Shown here: positions 26,605 to 35,756 of the stretch, piece by piece
How positions within the stretch are numbered: position 1 is the first letter of the stretch
Layout: every line of letters starts with the position of its first letter
Source of the DNA: Desulfobulbaceae bacterium
GTDB taxonomy: Bacteria > Desulfobacterota > Desulfobulbia > Desulfobulbales > Desulfobulbaceae
Direction of reading: 5' to 3'
Assembly: GCA_012744275.1 (NCBI GenBank)
Contig: JAAYIE010000036.1
Span: forward strand, 1 to 53,519
DNA: 53,519 nt
Notes under the pieces: generated by a model
What the model saw: only the letters and a program-made list of their open reading frames with translations
Told to the model about the DNA's origin: nothing
Databases searched by the model: none
Made by a program: the position numbers and the translations under genes

Positions 26605-28433
26605 ACCGGGTTCACCACCAGGTGCTCCATAATATACTGCTTACGTTCCGGCGTGTTCTTACCCATATAGAACCTGAGCACCCGGCCGACCTCGCTTAAG
26701 CTGTCGAGCCGCACCGGCTTGATCCGCATATCTGCACCGATAAACTGTTTGAATTCTGGTGGTGAAATCTCGCCCAGGCCCTTGAAACGGGTAGTTTCAA
26801 TGGCGCGGTCGCCCTTGCCTTTGGCCTTTAGTACCTGGATGGCCTCGTCCATTTCCTTGTCTGAATAGCAGTAGATGGTTTTTTCACGGTTACGTACCCG
26901 AAAAATGGGGGTTTCCAGGATATAAACCCGACCGCGCAGCACCAGTTGTTCAAAGTACTGCAGAAAAAAGGTGAGCATCAGGTTGCGGATATGCAGGCCA
27001 TCCACGTCAGCATCGGTAGCGATGATAACCTTGTCAAAACGCAGGTTGTCGATGGATTCCTCAATATCCAGGGTCTGCATGAGGGCGTACATTTCTTCAT
27101 TTTTATAGAGCACGTCAAGGCGCTGACCCAGCACGTTGAGCGGCTTGCCCTTGAGGCTGAACACCGCCTGCACCATGGGGTCGCGCGCACTGACAATGGA
27201 ACCTGCCGCAGACTGACCTTCGGTAATAAAGAGCATATTTTCCTTGCCGGGCCGCGAAGGCTTACCTGCTGAAGGGTGGTATTTACAGTCTTTCAGCTGC
27301 GGAATCTTGAAGGCAATTTTCTTGGCCTTGGCCTTGGCCTCGCGCCGCACCGACTGCAGTTCGCGCCGCACCCGCTCGTTACGCTGCACCTTATCCACCA
27401 GCACTTCCGCGCTTTCCGGAAACTTATACAAATGGGTGGCCACCGCATCTTTCACCGCATTGACAATACCGGCGCGGATTTCGGTGTTGCCGAGTTTGTT
27501 CTTGGTTTGCGATTCAAACACCGGCTCCTGCACCTTGACCGCCAGGATACCGATAACCCCGTCGCGCACATCCTGGCCATTGAATTTTTTGCCGGTAAAT
27601 TCGTTGATCCCCTTTAAAATACCTTCGCGAAAGGCAGACAGATGGGTGCCACCCTCGCTGGTATAGGTGCCGTTGACAAAGGAAAAATAGGTTTCCCCGT
27701 AATCGTCCTTGTGGGTGAAGGCAAATTCCAGGGTATTATCTTTAAAATGCAGGGCTGGATAGAGCGGCTCTTCCCGCATTTCCCGCTCCAGCAAATCCAG
27801 AAGGCCTTTTTTGGAGACAAATTGCCCGCCATTGCAATGCAGGCTCAGACCCGCATTCAGATACGCATAGCGCCACAGGCGTTCGTCCACTAGGAGCGGG
27901 TCAAAGGTAAAGCCGGGAAAGAGTTCCGCATCGGGCAGAAACTCCACCAGGGTGCCGTCTTTTTCCTCGCTTGCGCCCTCCTCTTCATGGGTCAGCTTGC
28001 CCTGAACAAATTCAGCCTGCTTAAAACGGCCCTCGCGGAAGGCGGTAACGGTAAAATTTGCAGAGAGCGCGTTCACCGCCTTGGTACCGACCCCGTTCAA
28101 ACCCACGGAAAACTGGAACACCTCGGTATTGTACTTGGCGCCGGTATTGATGACCGACACGCATTCCACCACCTTGCCTAAAGGGATGCCACGACCATAA
28201 TCGCGCACCGTGCACAACCCGGCATCGCTTAAGCTGATGTCGATACGCTTGCCAAAGCCCATGATGTATTCGTCTACCGCGTTGTCGAGTACCTCTTTCA
28301 GCAGAATATAGATGCCATCATCCGGGTGGGAGCCATCGCCCAAACGACCGATGTACATGCCCGGCCGCTTACGGATATGCTCCAGCGAGCTCAGGGTTTT
28401 TATTTTAGATTCATCGTACTGATGTTTGCTCAT
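26601..28433 (-). CDS. parE: DNA topoisomerase IV subunit B
   Basis: 610-residue ATPase subunit. The GHKL domain is visible: KRPGMYIGRLG, LKEVLDNAVDEYIMG with the Mg-binding Asn, RDYGRGIPLGK, and the ATP-lid GLNGVGTKAVNALS. The TOPRIM domain follows, with FITEGQSAAGSIVSARD and DADVDGLHIRNLML, and the closing QYIMEHLV motif is intact. It is coupled at both ends: its start overlaps the stop of the AI-2E family gene, and its stop overlaps parC. Confidence 0.94.
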   Translation of the reverse strand: MSKHQYDESKIKTLSSLEHIRKRPGMYIGRLGDGSHPDDGIYILLKEVLDNAVDEYIMGFGKRIDISLSDAGLCTVRDYGRGIPLGKVVECVSVINTGAKYNTEVFQFSVGLNGVGTKAVNALSANFTVTAFREGRFKQAEFVQGKLTHEEEGASEEKDGTLVEFLPDAELFPGFTFDPLLVDERLWRYAYLNAGLSLHCNGGQFVSKKGLLDLLEREMREEPLYPALHFKDNTLEFAFTHKDDYGETYFSFVNGTYTSEGGTHLSAFREGILKGINEFTGKKFNGQDVRDGVIGILAVKVQEPVFESQTKNKLGNTEIRAGIVNAVKDAVATHLYKFPESAEVLVDKVQRNERVRRELQSVRREAKAKAKKIAFKIPQLKDCKYHPSAGKPSRPGKENMLFITEGQSAAGSIVSARDPMVQAVFSLKGKPLNVLGQRLDVLYKNEEMYALMQTLDIEESIDNLRFDKVIIATDADVDGLHIRNLMLTFFLQYFEQLVLRGRVYILETPIFRVRNREKTIYCYSDKEMDEAIQVLKAKGKGDRAIETTRFKGLGEISPPEFKQFIGADMRIKPVRLDSLSEVGRVLRFYMGKNTPERKQYIMEHLVVNPV

Positions 28434-29743
28434 ATTTGTGATTCTTCCTGGTATTCCTGGGGCAATTGTGCCGCAGCAGCTGTAACCGGATCCTCGTCTG
28501 GTGCCGCTGGGTCTGTCTGTGGTGCTGCTGGCGATATTTTTTTCTTCGGTTTTTTGTCAGGCCAGATGGCGTAGCCGAAAATATAGGTACAAACCGGCAC
28601 GCCCAGGAGCAGGCCCCAGAACCCGAAAAGTTTGCCACCCAGGGTGAGAATGATAAGGATAATTACCGAGTTGATACGCATGTAGCTGCCGTACACCCGT
28701 GGATTTAAGATGTAGCCCTCCACCAAATGAATAACCGTGATCATCACTATGGCCAAGATCATGGTGTGCAACCCCTGGGACTGCAGGGCCACCAGGCAGA
28801 TAGGTATGGAACTGATAAATACGCCCACCACCGGAAAAAAGCTGAAGAAAAACACAATCACCGACAAAAAGGCAACGTTCTGCCCCAGGCCCAGCAGGCT
28901 GATACCAATGGCAGTAAGGCCGCTGTTGATAATGGCAATGATAAGTTGTGCCTCCAAGGCCCTGCCCAAGACCAGGGAAAACTCGCGGATGTTGTCGGCC
29001 ACGGCCAGGTAGATAAAGCGGAGCCTGGTTTTGGCCAGACCGCGGACATGCCTGCCCAGGACTGGCAGATCCAGTACGATGAGAAAGGAAAAAAGCAGGG
29101 AGAGGAGAAAGTTGGTGGTGATGGAGAGCACCTTGCCGCCGACATTGCCCAGGGTATCGATGAACTGGTTGATGTTCTGGATACCGTTGGACGACTCTCC
29201 CAAACCTAAAAATTGCTGCAGCAACGCCGCGGTGGGCGAGTGGCGCAAGCTCTTACGTGGTTGCGTTTGCGGCGGCGCTTCTGCGGTGGCGCCCACCTCC
29301 TGCTCTTTAATCTGCGCGTTGTGAGCGGCCACCAGTTCCGGCAGTAATTCGCCCAAAATCGGGTATTTTGCCTCCAGCCGGTAGAGTTCTTCGTCCACCC
29401 TGATCACATACATAGTAAACTGACTGGCGAAGATCTCTGTTTGCGTCTTGACCTTGGGCGCCAGAAAAATACCGGCTGAGGTGAGGACGCTGATAAAGGC
29501 AAGGGCCACCAGCGTTACGCGTACGATGCGGTTTTTAATGTACGGTTTCAGCCGTATCGAACCGCTGGCCTGGATGTAGGAGAAGACAAAGGTGAGAAAA
29601 ATAAGCAGGAAAAAGGAGCGGAGCAGATAGATTAACCCGATAAGCACGCCCCAGGCAAAGATATTGGCAGCGTAAGGAAAAATGCGGTTCCAGGGCGGTG
29701 GGAAATGTTCGGAAAAGGGATGCGGCGTATGCATAACAACCAT
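28430..29743 (-). CDS. AI-2E family (PerM-type) membrane transporter
   Basis: About 437 residues, polytopic inner-membrane protein of the PF01594 family, whose members include the AI-2 exporter TqsA and Na+/H+ antiporter-like proteins. Hydrophobic helices occur near 25-65 and 70-95 and again in the C-terminal half, with the family-conserved GLGQNVAFLSVIVFFFSFFPVVG region and a closing LGGKLFGFWGLLLGVPV. A long soluble segment (about 150-210) and a Pro/Ala-rich C-tail are present. The start is uncertain: ATG at 29743 or 29734, neither with a good ribosome site; the frame is open to 29869. It overlaps parE by four bases. The transported substrate is unknown. Confidence 0.82.
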   Translation of the reverse strand: MVVMHTPHPFSEHFPPPWNRIFPYAANIFAWGVLIGLIYLLRSFFLLIFLTFVFSYIQASGSIRLKPYIKNRIVRVTLVALAFISVLTSAGIFLAPKVKTQTEIFASQFTMYVIRVDEELYRLEAKYPILGELLPELVAAHNAQIKEQEVGATAEAPPQTQPRKSLRHSPTAALLQQFLGLGESSNGIQNINQFIDTLGNVGGKVLSITTNFLLSLLFSFLIVLDLPVLGRHVRGLAKTRLRFIYLAVADNIREFSLVLGRALEAQLIIAIINSGLTAIGISLLGLGQNVAFLSVIVFFFSFFPVVGVFISSIPICLVALQSQGLHTMILAIVMITVIHLVEGYILNPRVYGSYMRINSVIILIILTLGGKLFGFWGLLLGVPVCTYIFGYAIWPDKKPKKKISPAAPQTDPAAPDEDPVTAAAAQLPQEYQEESQI

Positions 29744-29974
29744 GAAAAGGAGGAAAAGCTGTGCGGGGTTTGTTCGGGCACATGTCGTATCATTGTACAG
29801 AAGTGCCGGGAACTTGTCGAGTTGGCACTTTGACTGCGGCAAAAAAAGGAAAAAGTACGCAAAGAGCACTTTTCCGGCCTAGGCGCCAGCATTATACTTT
29901 TAGGGAGGAAACAGCTGCGGAGCTGACCAGCACAATCCTTTTCCTGGAAACAACCACAGATGCGGATTAGCACG

Positions 29975-30770
29975 CTCCGGATTCTTCAGGGCGATCTCGT
30001 ATCATACCGCCATAGAACCCTGCCGCGCCTCACCATAACCTTTGCAGGTGAATTGAATATGCCAGAGTCAAATCCATCCTGCCCCAGGGCGTAGCCTTTG
30101 CGGTTATCGCTGGCACGCCACCGGAATACGGATCTGTATACGGCCATACTGATCAACCTGAGCCAAGGCAAGGAGGTGGCCAACCTTGCCTTGGCTGGCG
30201 CCCTACCCTCCTCTTTGCCGCCCTTGTCCGCGTCAAGCTTTACCCTGGGCAATGTCCGTATTCTCGCTCCTGCGGTACTCGCCACCACCTTGCTTGCCCT
30301 AACCGAGGCGGTCTCCATCGCCCGTTCACTGGCAGACCGCAGCGGGCAGCATCTGGATAGCAACCAGGAATTTATCTGCCAGGGCTATCCAATATTATAG
30401 GCTGCTTTTTCCCAGCTACGTGACCACAGGCTCCTTCAATCGCAGCAGCATCTCAACAACAGAAAAACCTGCTGATCATCGCCAAGGGCATCAACTCCAT
30501 TGACATGACCGGGGCGGAATATTTGGTGCTGCTCGCGCGGGAACGGGTGAGAAATGTGACAAATTGCACATGCTTGGACTGAAAGAAGGCATTTGCAGGC
30601 ATTTCCGTCTTGCTGGTTATCTGATTGATATCGGCGTGGAAAACCTTTTGAAGCCAAATTCGAAGCCCTGGAGAAAATCTTTGAACGGCTCGACCGTTGG
30701 TGTGCGACAGCTGCACCACACGCATCTTTCTGGAGTGCGGTTCCTTACCCCCTTCCCAGAGTAAACGCAC
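29975..30770 (+). pseudogene. Decayed SulP-family anion transporter
   Basis: Fragments of one SulP (SLC26-like) transporter occur in the right order but in several frames. Near 29989 a piece reads ILQGDLV, like the LRGDLLAG start of the family. About 30080-30140 reads ILPQGVAFAVIAGTPPEYG, the SulP signature. From about 30128 the next frame continues DLYTAIL and jumps to the middle of the protein: FTLGNVRILAPAVLATT, LLALTEAVSIARSLADRSG, LDSNQEFICQG. After a frameshift comes SYVTTGSFNRS (about 30412-30445). From about 30440 parts of a C-terminal STAS domain remain (NLLIIAKGINSIDMTGAEYL). Large internal deletions and at least three frame changes mean no functional product. An intact homologue elsewhere would explain its loss. 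Confidence 0.8.
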
Positions 30771-30800
30771 CGGCAAGAGAGAGTGAAAACAGGGTATAAA

Positions 30801-31337
30801 TCAGGGGACAGTACTCCCGGCCTCCACCGGCAACGCATCGGGCACAGCCAGGGCAATGGTTGATATGGAATTTTTCGGTGAACCGTCAATCAGTTTGTCA
30901 CTGTAGGTCAGGTACACGAGTGTATGGCGCTTTTTATCGTAAAAACGTACCACCTGCAGTTTTTTAAACAGGATGGAGGTGGATTTTCTAAACACCTGCC
31001 TGCCATTCTCTCTGCCGGATGAAATTCGTTCCGGCAGACTAATTGGACCGGTCTGGCGGCAGGAGATGGAGGCGTCAGCTGTATCTTCCGCCACCCCCAG
31101 GCTGCCCGAAATACCTCCAGTTTTGGCCCTGCTGACATAACAGGTCGCCCCGGGGATATCAGGGTCGTCAAAGGCTTCGATCACGACCTTGTCGTTTGCG
31201 CCCAGAACCTTAAAGGTGGTGCTCACCTCTCCGATTTCCTCGGCCCCGGCTATTGCGGTAAAGGTCACAAAGAACAGGCCAAGGCAACCGACACCAAGCA
31301 GCCTGCCCAACTTTAAACCATGCATAATCCTGCTCAT
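30801..31337 (-). CDS. creA: CreA family protein
   Basis: 178-residue exported protein of unknown function. It has a signal peptide ([22 protein letters not shown]) and the CreA core: [39 protein letters not shown]-like region, ISCRQTGPI, and the C-terminal [24 protein letters not shown]. Two Cys are conserved. Its ATG overlaps the stop of leuA by four bases, so it is translated as the second gene of the attenuated leu transcript. That pairing looks accidental in functional terms, or CreA expression is simply tied to growth state. Confidence 0.93.
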   Translation of the reverse strand: MSRIMHGLKLGRLLGVGCLGLFFVTFTAIAGAEEIGEVSTTFKVLGANDKVVIEAFDDPDIPGATCYVSRAKTGGISGSLGVAEDTADASISCRQTGPISLPERISSGRENGRQVFRKSTSILFKKLQVVRFYDKKRHTLVYLTYSDKLIDGSPKNSISTIALAVPDALPVEAGSTVP

Positions 31338-33034
31338 GACGCCACCATTTTCCTTTTGCCCTGGGAGCGGTTGATGGCGCTTAAGAGTGATTTAATTGAA
31401 GCGACAATGATATCGGTGTCCACTCCAGCGCCCCACCAGCTTTCTTCGTCCTCATCTATAATTTCAATGTAGCTCACTGCCTTGGATGAACTGCCGCGGG
31501 TGAGGGCGTGCTCATGGTAGGAGTGCAGGGAAAAATTCAGGCCCAAATCGTTGCGCAGAGCGGTACAAAAGGCGTCGAGCGGCCCATTACCGCCAGCTTG
31601 CACAGCCTTTTCCTGACCCTGATATTCAAGCAGGGCTGCAACCTCTGCACGCGAGGCCTTTTCCTCACGGTCAATGTGGCGTTTCATCACCTCAAAGGCC
31701 TTGAGCCTGTAACCGTTCTGGCCGAGCAGATATTCCTTTTCAAAGGTATGGAAGACCATATCCGGGCTCAGTTCCTCACCGCAGGCGTCGGTTACCTCCT
31801 GGATGACGCGGCCAAAACCTGGGTGCATGTCCTTCGGCAGCTTAAAGCCAAACTCGCGGTCCATGATATAGGCTAATCCTCCCTTACCCGACTGGCTGTT
31901 GATGCGGATAATGGATTCGTAGGTTCGGCCCAGATCCTGCGGGTCAATCGGCAGATACGGCACCTCCCACAGCTCGCTTTCGGTGAGCTCGATGGCTGTC
32001 ATGCCCTTGTTGATCGCATCCTGATGCGAACCAGAAAAGGCAGTGTACACCAGTTCGCCCGCATAAGGGTGGCGCGGATGCACCTTTAACCTGGTGCAGC
32101 GCTCGTACACGTTGATCACCCGGTTGATATTGGAAAAATCGAGATTTGGCTCTATGCCCTGGCTAAACATATTCAGTGCCAAATTGAGGATATCCACATT
32201 ACCGGTGCGTTCGCCATTGCCAAACAGGGTGCCCTCAACCCGATCAGCACCGGCCATCAGCGCAAGCTCCGTAGCCGCCACTGCAGAACCGCGATCGTTA
32301 TGGGCATGCAGGCTGATCTGCACCCGGTCGCGGCTTGATACTTTGCGGCAAAACCATTCGATGCGGTCGGCGTAGACGTTCGGGGTAGACATCTCCACCG
32401 TGGCGGGCAGGTTGATGATAACCGGATTTTCCGGCGTGGGCTGCCAAACATCAAGCACAGCTTCACAAATTTCCAGGGCATAATCCAGCTCGGTGCCGGT
32501 AAAACTTTCCGGTGAATATTCGTAGCGGATACGCATATCACTGTCTTTGGCCTGAGCGTGAATCAATTCTGCGCCATGCACTGCCAGCTCTATAATTTCT
32601 TTGCGCCCCTTTTTGAAAACCACATCACGCTGCAGGGTGGAGGTGGAGTTGTAGAGGTGAACGATGGCCTCAGAAGCACCCGCGATAGCATCATAGGTTT
32701 TGCGAATAAGCTGTTCGCGCGCCTGGGTGAGCACCTGCAGCACCACACCAGGCGGCACCTGCTTGCTCTCTATGAGCAAACGGAGAAAATCATACTCCAC
32801 CTGGGAGGCGGCGGGAAAACCTGCTTCAATTTCCTTAAAACCCACCTCCAGCAGCAGCCGGAACATCTCCAGCTTCTCCTCCAGGTTCATGGGCTGTATG
32901 AGCGCCTGGTTGCCATCGCGCAGATCAACGCTGCACCAGGTAGGCGCATGGGTGATGGTTTTGTTTGGCCAGGTACGATCAGGCAGATCAACAGTAGGAT
33001 AAGGACGATACTTACGGGTTTTGCTTGCGTGCAT
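31334..33034 (-). CDS. leuA: 2-isopropylmalate synthase
   Basis: Condenses acetyl-CoA with 2-ketoisovalerate in the first committed step of leucine synthesis. The ATG at 33034 has GGAG six bases upstream and gives 566 residues; an ATG at 33046 lacks one. The sequence is of the longer LeuA2-type: [18 protein letters not shown], then [18 protein letters not shown] with the divalent metal Asp and catalytic Arg, [19 protein letters not shown] with the metal-binding His pair, [12 protein letters not shown] with Glu/Asn, and a C-terminal regulatory domain of about 130 residues that usually binds leucine. Transcription is controlled by an attenuator in the leader (peptide at 33142-33219, terminator at 33083-33115). 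creA follows by overlap. Confidence 0.96.
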   Translation of the reverse strand: MHASKTRKYRPYPTVDLPDRTWPNKTITHAPTWCSVDLRDGNQALIQPMNLEEKLEMFRLLLEVGFKEIEAGFPAASQVEYDFLRLLIESKQVPPGVVLQVLTQAREQLIRKTYDAIAGASEAIVHLYNSTSTLQRDVVFKKGRKEIIELAVHGAELIHAQAKDSDMRIRYEYSPESFTGTELDYALEICEAVLDVWQPTPENPVIINLPATVEMSTPNVYADRIEWFCRKVSSRDRVQISLHAHNDRGSAVAATELALMAGADRVEGTLFGNGERTGNVDILNLALNMFSQGIEPNLDFSNINRVINVYERCTRLKVHPRHPYAGELVYTAFSGSHQDAINKGMTAIELTESELWEVPYLPIDPQDLGRTYESIIRINSQSGKGGLAYIMDREFGFKLPKDMHPGFGRVIQEVTDACGEELSPDMVFHTFEKEYLLGQNGYRLKAFEVMKRHIDREEKASRAEVAALLEYQGQEKAVQAGGNGPLDAFCTALRNDLGLNFSLHSYHEHALTRGSSSKAVSYIEIIDEDEESWWGAGVDTDIIVASIKSLLSAINRSQGKRKMVAS

Positions 33035-33082
33035 GATTGACTCCATTGTGCCGTTCGGCGTAGCCGCGCTGCAGGCGGCCAC

Positions 33083-33115
33083 AAAAAAAGCCACGGTTTT
33101 CAGGAACCGTGGCTT
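33083..33115 (-). terminator. leuA attenuator terminator hairpin
   Basis: An 11-pair perfect stem (33105-33115 with 33088-33098 on the minus strand, AAGCCACGGTT pairing AACCGTGGCTT), six-base loop, and a run of T on the minus strand (33083-33089). It lies between the leader peptide stop and leuA. In the leader transcript the segment at 33164-33171 (CCTGTGGC) can pair with the terminator's first arm (GCCACGG), giving an antiterminator. The same segment can instead pair with CGCAGG (33175-33180) upstream, freeing the terminator. Confidence 0.88.
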
Positions 33116-33141
33116 CGAAGATACAGGTGTTGTCCAACCGT

Positions 33142-33219
33142 TCAGGACATTTCTCTCCTTTCCGCCACAGGCACCCTGCGCAGTCGAGCTAGAAGAAGGA
33201 GGAGAGAAAGATGGTTCAT
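33142..33219 (-). CDS. leuL: leu operon leader peptide
   Basis: Twenty-five-codon frame starting at the ATG at 33219, preceded by AAGGACAAGAC as ribosome site. The peptide reads MNHLSLLLLLARLRRV at its start, with seven Leu codons in the first thirteen (CTT, CTC, CTC, CTT, CTT, CTA, CTG). It stops 27 bases before the terminator hairpin that precedes leuA. This is the textbook arrangement of a leucine attenuator: a ribosome slowed at the Leu codons covers the early segment and lets the antiterminator form. The frame is too short to be significant by length alone; composition, position and the terminator together make the case. Confidence 0.88.
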   Translation of the reverse strand: MNHLSLLLLLARLRRVPVAERREMS

Positions 33220-33257
33220 GTCTTGTCCTTGAAGAGTCGGCGTAAACTGAAGGTTAA

Positions 33258-33286
33258 ATAAACTATTAGGCAGGCATCTTTGTCAA
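33258..33286 (-). promoter_or_regulatory. Candidate leu promoter
   Basis: Minus strand: perfect -35 TTGACA (33281-33286), 17-base spacer, then GTTTAT (33258-33263) as a weak -10. It is placed about 40 bases before the leader peptide ATG. Strand and spacing fit; the -10 matches the consensus at only three positions. Confidence 0.5.
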
Positions 33287-33439
33287 GTTAAAAAGCAGGG
33301 CAAACAACGACAAAACTAAAGCGAATCGGCACTCGCCATTGGCAGCATTGTCATGATATCGTGCCCATGATATAAGAAATTCGATCCCGCTATTAAAACC
33401 AGTATTATTACTCCCTCTTATGCCAATTCCAGATTAAGC

Positions 33440-33901
33440 ATGAAACATCTTACCGCCCTGCAGCACATCCTGCCAGACCTCTTCAAAGAACGGCAATGGC
33501 AACAGCCCTGGCAGGTGCAGAGCCTGTATGCACAGTGGCCAGACATCGCCGGGCCTGAAGCCGGCCGAAGCAGCCTGCCGGTCGCCATCCGCAATCAGAC
33601 ATTATGGCTGTACGTTAGCCATTCAATTTGGGCGCAGGAAATTCACTACCGGCAAAGCGAACTGCTCAAACGCGTCAGACCGCTGGTGCCGGATCAGGAT
33701 ATTCGCGCCATCCGCTGCCAGGTGGACCCATCTTTTTTTGAACAACCCAGACAGGCGCAAACAGGCCGTACAGTGGCGGATATACCGCGAGGCACAGATG
33801 CGCCCGCCCCGAACGCACCCTACAGCGCCGGTTTTGACGCCATTGTCGACCCTGACTGTCGCGAGGCCCTGCGCCGATTATGGCAGGCCTTGTACAAGTA
33901 A
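33440..33901 (+). CDS. DUF721 (DciA-like) protein
   Basis: 153 residues. The first 95 are a DUF721 domain: LQHILPDLFKERQWQQPW, the WPDIAGPEAGRSSLPVAIRNQTLWLYVSHSIWAQEI core, then LLKRVRPLV. DciA proteins with this domain load the replicative helicase in bacteria lacking DnaC/DnaI, which would be the expected role. The tail is Pro/Arg-rich and ends with a short helix. The gene is divergent from leuA, with its promoter in the shared 220-base region, and ends 83 bases from the convergent NlpE-like gene. The domain is clear; the helicase-loading role is inferred from the family. Confidence 0.85.
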   Translation: MKHLTALQHILPDLFKERQWQQPWQVQSLYAQWPDIAGPEAGRSSLPVAIRNQTLWLYVSHSIWAQEIHYRQSELLKRVRPLVPDQDIRAIRCQVDPSFFEQPRQAQTGRTVADIPRGTDAPAPNAPYSAGFDAIVDPDCREALRRLWQALYK

Positions 33902-33984
33902 GGGTAACAGTGACTCGCACTCCGCCACTTAATGCCAGCTCAGCCAATCATGTTCTGCTGGTGCAGAATTCAAAGGGACGCTGT

Positions 33985-35061
33985 TTAGTGACAATAGTAC
34001 TCGGCGGCCAGGGCAAGCACATCTTGCTTGCCTGAAAATTCCAGCAGGTCTTCCTTGCTGCCGCCCTGGTCAATCACCTTGCCGCCAGTAAATGGTTGTT
34101 CATAGTAAGTGACTGCAGACATGGCATACTGTTGCGCCGCACAGTATATCTCAAGATCAGCTTTCAGAGATTGATGCCCGCTATCGGTAGGATGGTCAAA
34201 GTTCATCACGCTCTCTTTAATGCTGACCACCTTTTTCTGTCCGGCCATGCGGGCATCCACCTTGGCGGGGTTCACAAGCAGCACTTCCTGGTTGCCAGTA
34301 AAGGCATCCACCTTGTCCAACCAGTATTTGCTGTTCTCCTCCGGTATATTCTGACCTTCAGAGAGAAAGGAAACAGCCCCCTCACCAATAAACAGCACCC
34401 GGGATTCATCCGCACCCTTGAGCACAAGTGTGCTCCCGTTGTCACCCCATTCTGCCTGACCTGCACTCTGGAAAAAACCCTCTTCCTCTTCCAGGTAATT
34501 TTCCGTCAAACTGTAGCGCACGCTGTTGGTTTGGTCTGTCAGCAAGAGCCAGGTGTCAATACCAGGACAACTGGCGCAGGGAACAACAGCATGGTAGTAG
34601 CCAGGCCAATCCACACTATTTTTGGCATTATGAGCGTCTACCACAGGCGTGGCGGCTTCCGCCGGTTGTTCTGCTGGTGACGGCGTAACGATTGCTATAT
34701 TCAGGGTATACGACTCTTCTGCGCCTTTCCTCGCCAAAGCGCGGGGCATGAGCACGCGTACAGTATACACGCCATCTGCAATCAGGGTGACCGGATCGTC
34801 ATCCGTGAGGAGCTGTTCCATGGGGCCCTGCAGCATGGTATCAGCCTGGCGGGATGTACTGTGCACAGTCAGACGCTGGCCTTTTCGAGCTCGGAGCAGG
34901 TAGTCGCAATACGAATAACCGCTGATTACGCCCTTGACTTGGGCGGTGGTTGCGCCCTTGGCAAAAACGACCTCTTGCCTGCACTCCTTTGCTGCGGCCC
35001 CAAATGGCATGCAGCATGCGGCGGCAAAAAAGAAAAAGGTGGAAACAAGGGTGGTTTTCAT
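33985..35061 (-). CDS. Exported NlpE-like multidomain envelope protein
   Basis: 358 residues from the ATG at 35061 (AGGAG upstream). It has a signal peptide, MKTTLVSTFFFFAAACCMPFGAAAK; the Cys pair in the hydrophobic stretch is not a clean lipobox. Three parts are visible. Residues about 25-155 resemble bacterial P-domain-like or lysozyme-inhibitor-like modules, with GQRLTVHSTSRQADTMLQGP. Residues about 165-270 are an NlpE-type domain: GYYHAVVPCASCPGIDTWLLL with its CxxC. The C-terminal 90 residues resemble the surface-adhesin E domain (LEIYCAAQQYAMSAVTYYE). NlpE in E. coli senses envelope stress and activates Cpx. Here a similar sensing role is possible but unproven. The upstream leader contains a terminator-like hairpin. 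Confidence 0.78.
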   Translation of the reverse strand: MKTTLVSTFFFFAAACCMPFGAAAKECRQEVVFAKGATTAQVKGVISGYSYCDYLLRARKGQRLTVHSTSRQADTMLQGPMEQLLTDDDPVTLIADGVYTVRVLMPRALARKGAEESYTLNIAIVTPSPAEQPAEAATPVVDAHNAKNSVDWPGYYHAVVPCASCPGIDTWLLLTDQTNSVRYSLTENYLEEEEGFFQSAGQAEWGDNGSTLVLKGADESRVLFIGEGAVSFLSEGQNIPEENSKYWLDKVDAFTGNQEVLLVNPAKVDARMAGQKKVVSIKESVMNFDHPTDSGHQSLKADLEIYCAAQQYAMSAVTYYEQPFTGGKVIDQGGSKEDLLEFSGKQDVLALAAEYYCH

Positions 35062-35167
35062 TACATTATTCTCCTGTTGGTAGCACCTGCCCTGCGGGAA
35101 ACTTTGAAATACCGCAACCGCATCAAGCAAAGTTTTAATAGACCGGAACAAACCGGCGCACTTGCAT

Positions 35168-35205
35168 AAAAAACGCAGCACTGCCTTTCGCTTTGCAGTG
35201 CTGCG
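35168..35205 (-). terminator. Terminator-like hairpin in leader of NlpE-like gene
   Basis: Perfect 11-pair stem CGCAGCACTGC/GCAGTGCTGCG (35174-35184 with 35195-35205), ten-base loop, and six T on the minus strand (35168-35173). It lies 107 bases before the ATG of the leftward NlpE-like gene. No leftward gene ends upstream of it. It may be an attenuator or a stabilising 5' hairpin; a plausible promoter (TTGACG, 17 bases, TATTAA) lies just upstream on the same strand, at about 35213-35241. Confidence 0.6.
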
Positions 35206-35756
35206 CATCATTTAATATTACACGATACTCAGACCGTCAACCACAGCCATCACAGCCCTGTGTTTAAAATAATTGCAGCCATGCCGGGGTAGCGCCACGT
35301 ATTCCGGTCCAGGATCAAAGATATTCCTAAAACATGGCAAATGCGACTCAGGTATACATACAGATCTTTCGAGGAATGTTCAGAGGCCTGCTACTCGGAA
35401 GTTTTTTAAGGTGATGCCAGGATTGGAAGAGTTTGGGGTGTGTCAGCCTTGAAAAGTTATGGCGTTGACTGCTCTGTCGTAGACAGGAAAAACTGGATTA
35501 TAGCCCTGTGTTCTACAAGAAAACCAGAGCAAGGGCAGGTAGGCGCCTGTTCTTCCTCTTTACACCCTCGCGGCGCAAAGGCCTCGCTCTTTTCTGAAGC
35601 GACAACAGCCCATTTACGTTTACTTTATTTCGCAGCGTTCTCAACAACTCTGATACCTACCCACTGGATGCTCGCCTGCATGATCCGAGCACAGCACAGC
35701 TTTCGCTTTTTCTCTAGCGGGCAATGAACACATACTATTTTTAAGGAGCAGGCAAT
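35206..35756. other. Non-coding stretch, possible decayed sequence
   Basis: 550 bases between the NlpE-like gene's leader hairpin and the branching enzyme. An open frame at 35440-35727 (+) has no ribosome site and a composition unlike its neighbours, and I recognise nothing in it. The right end must hold the promoter of the branching enzyme gene, whose ribosome site is AAGGAG at about 35742. Confidence 0.4.

Noticed and set aside
35440-35727. 95-codon ORF before the branching enzyme
   Set aside because: No ribosome site, no recognisable family and no conserved-looking segments; kept only as non-coding description.
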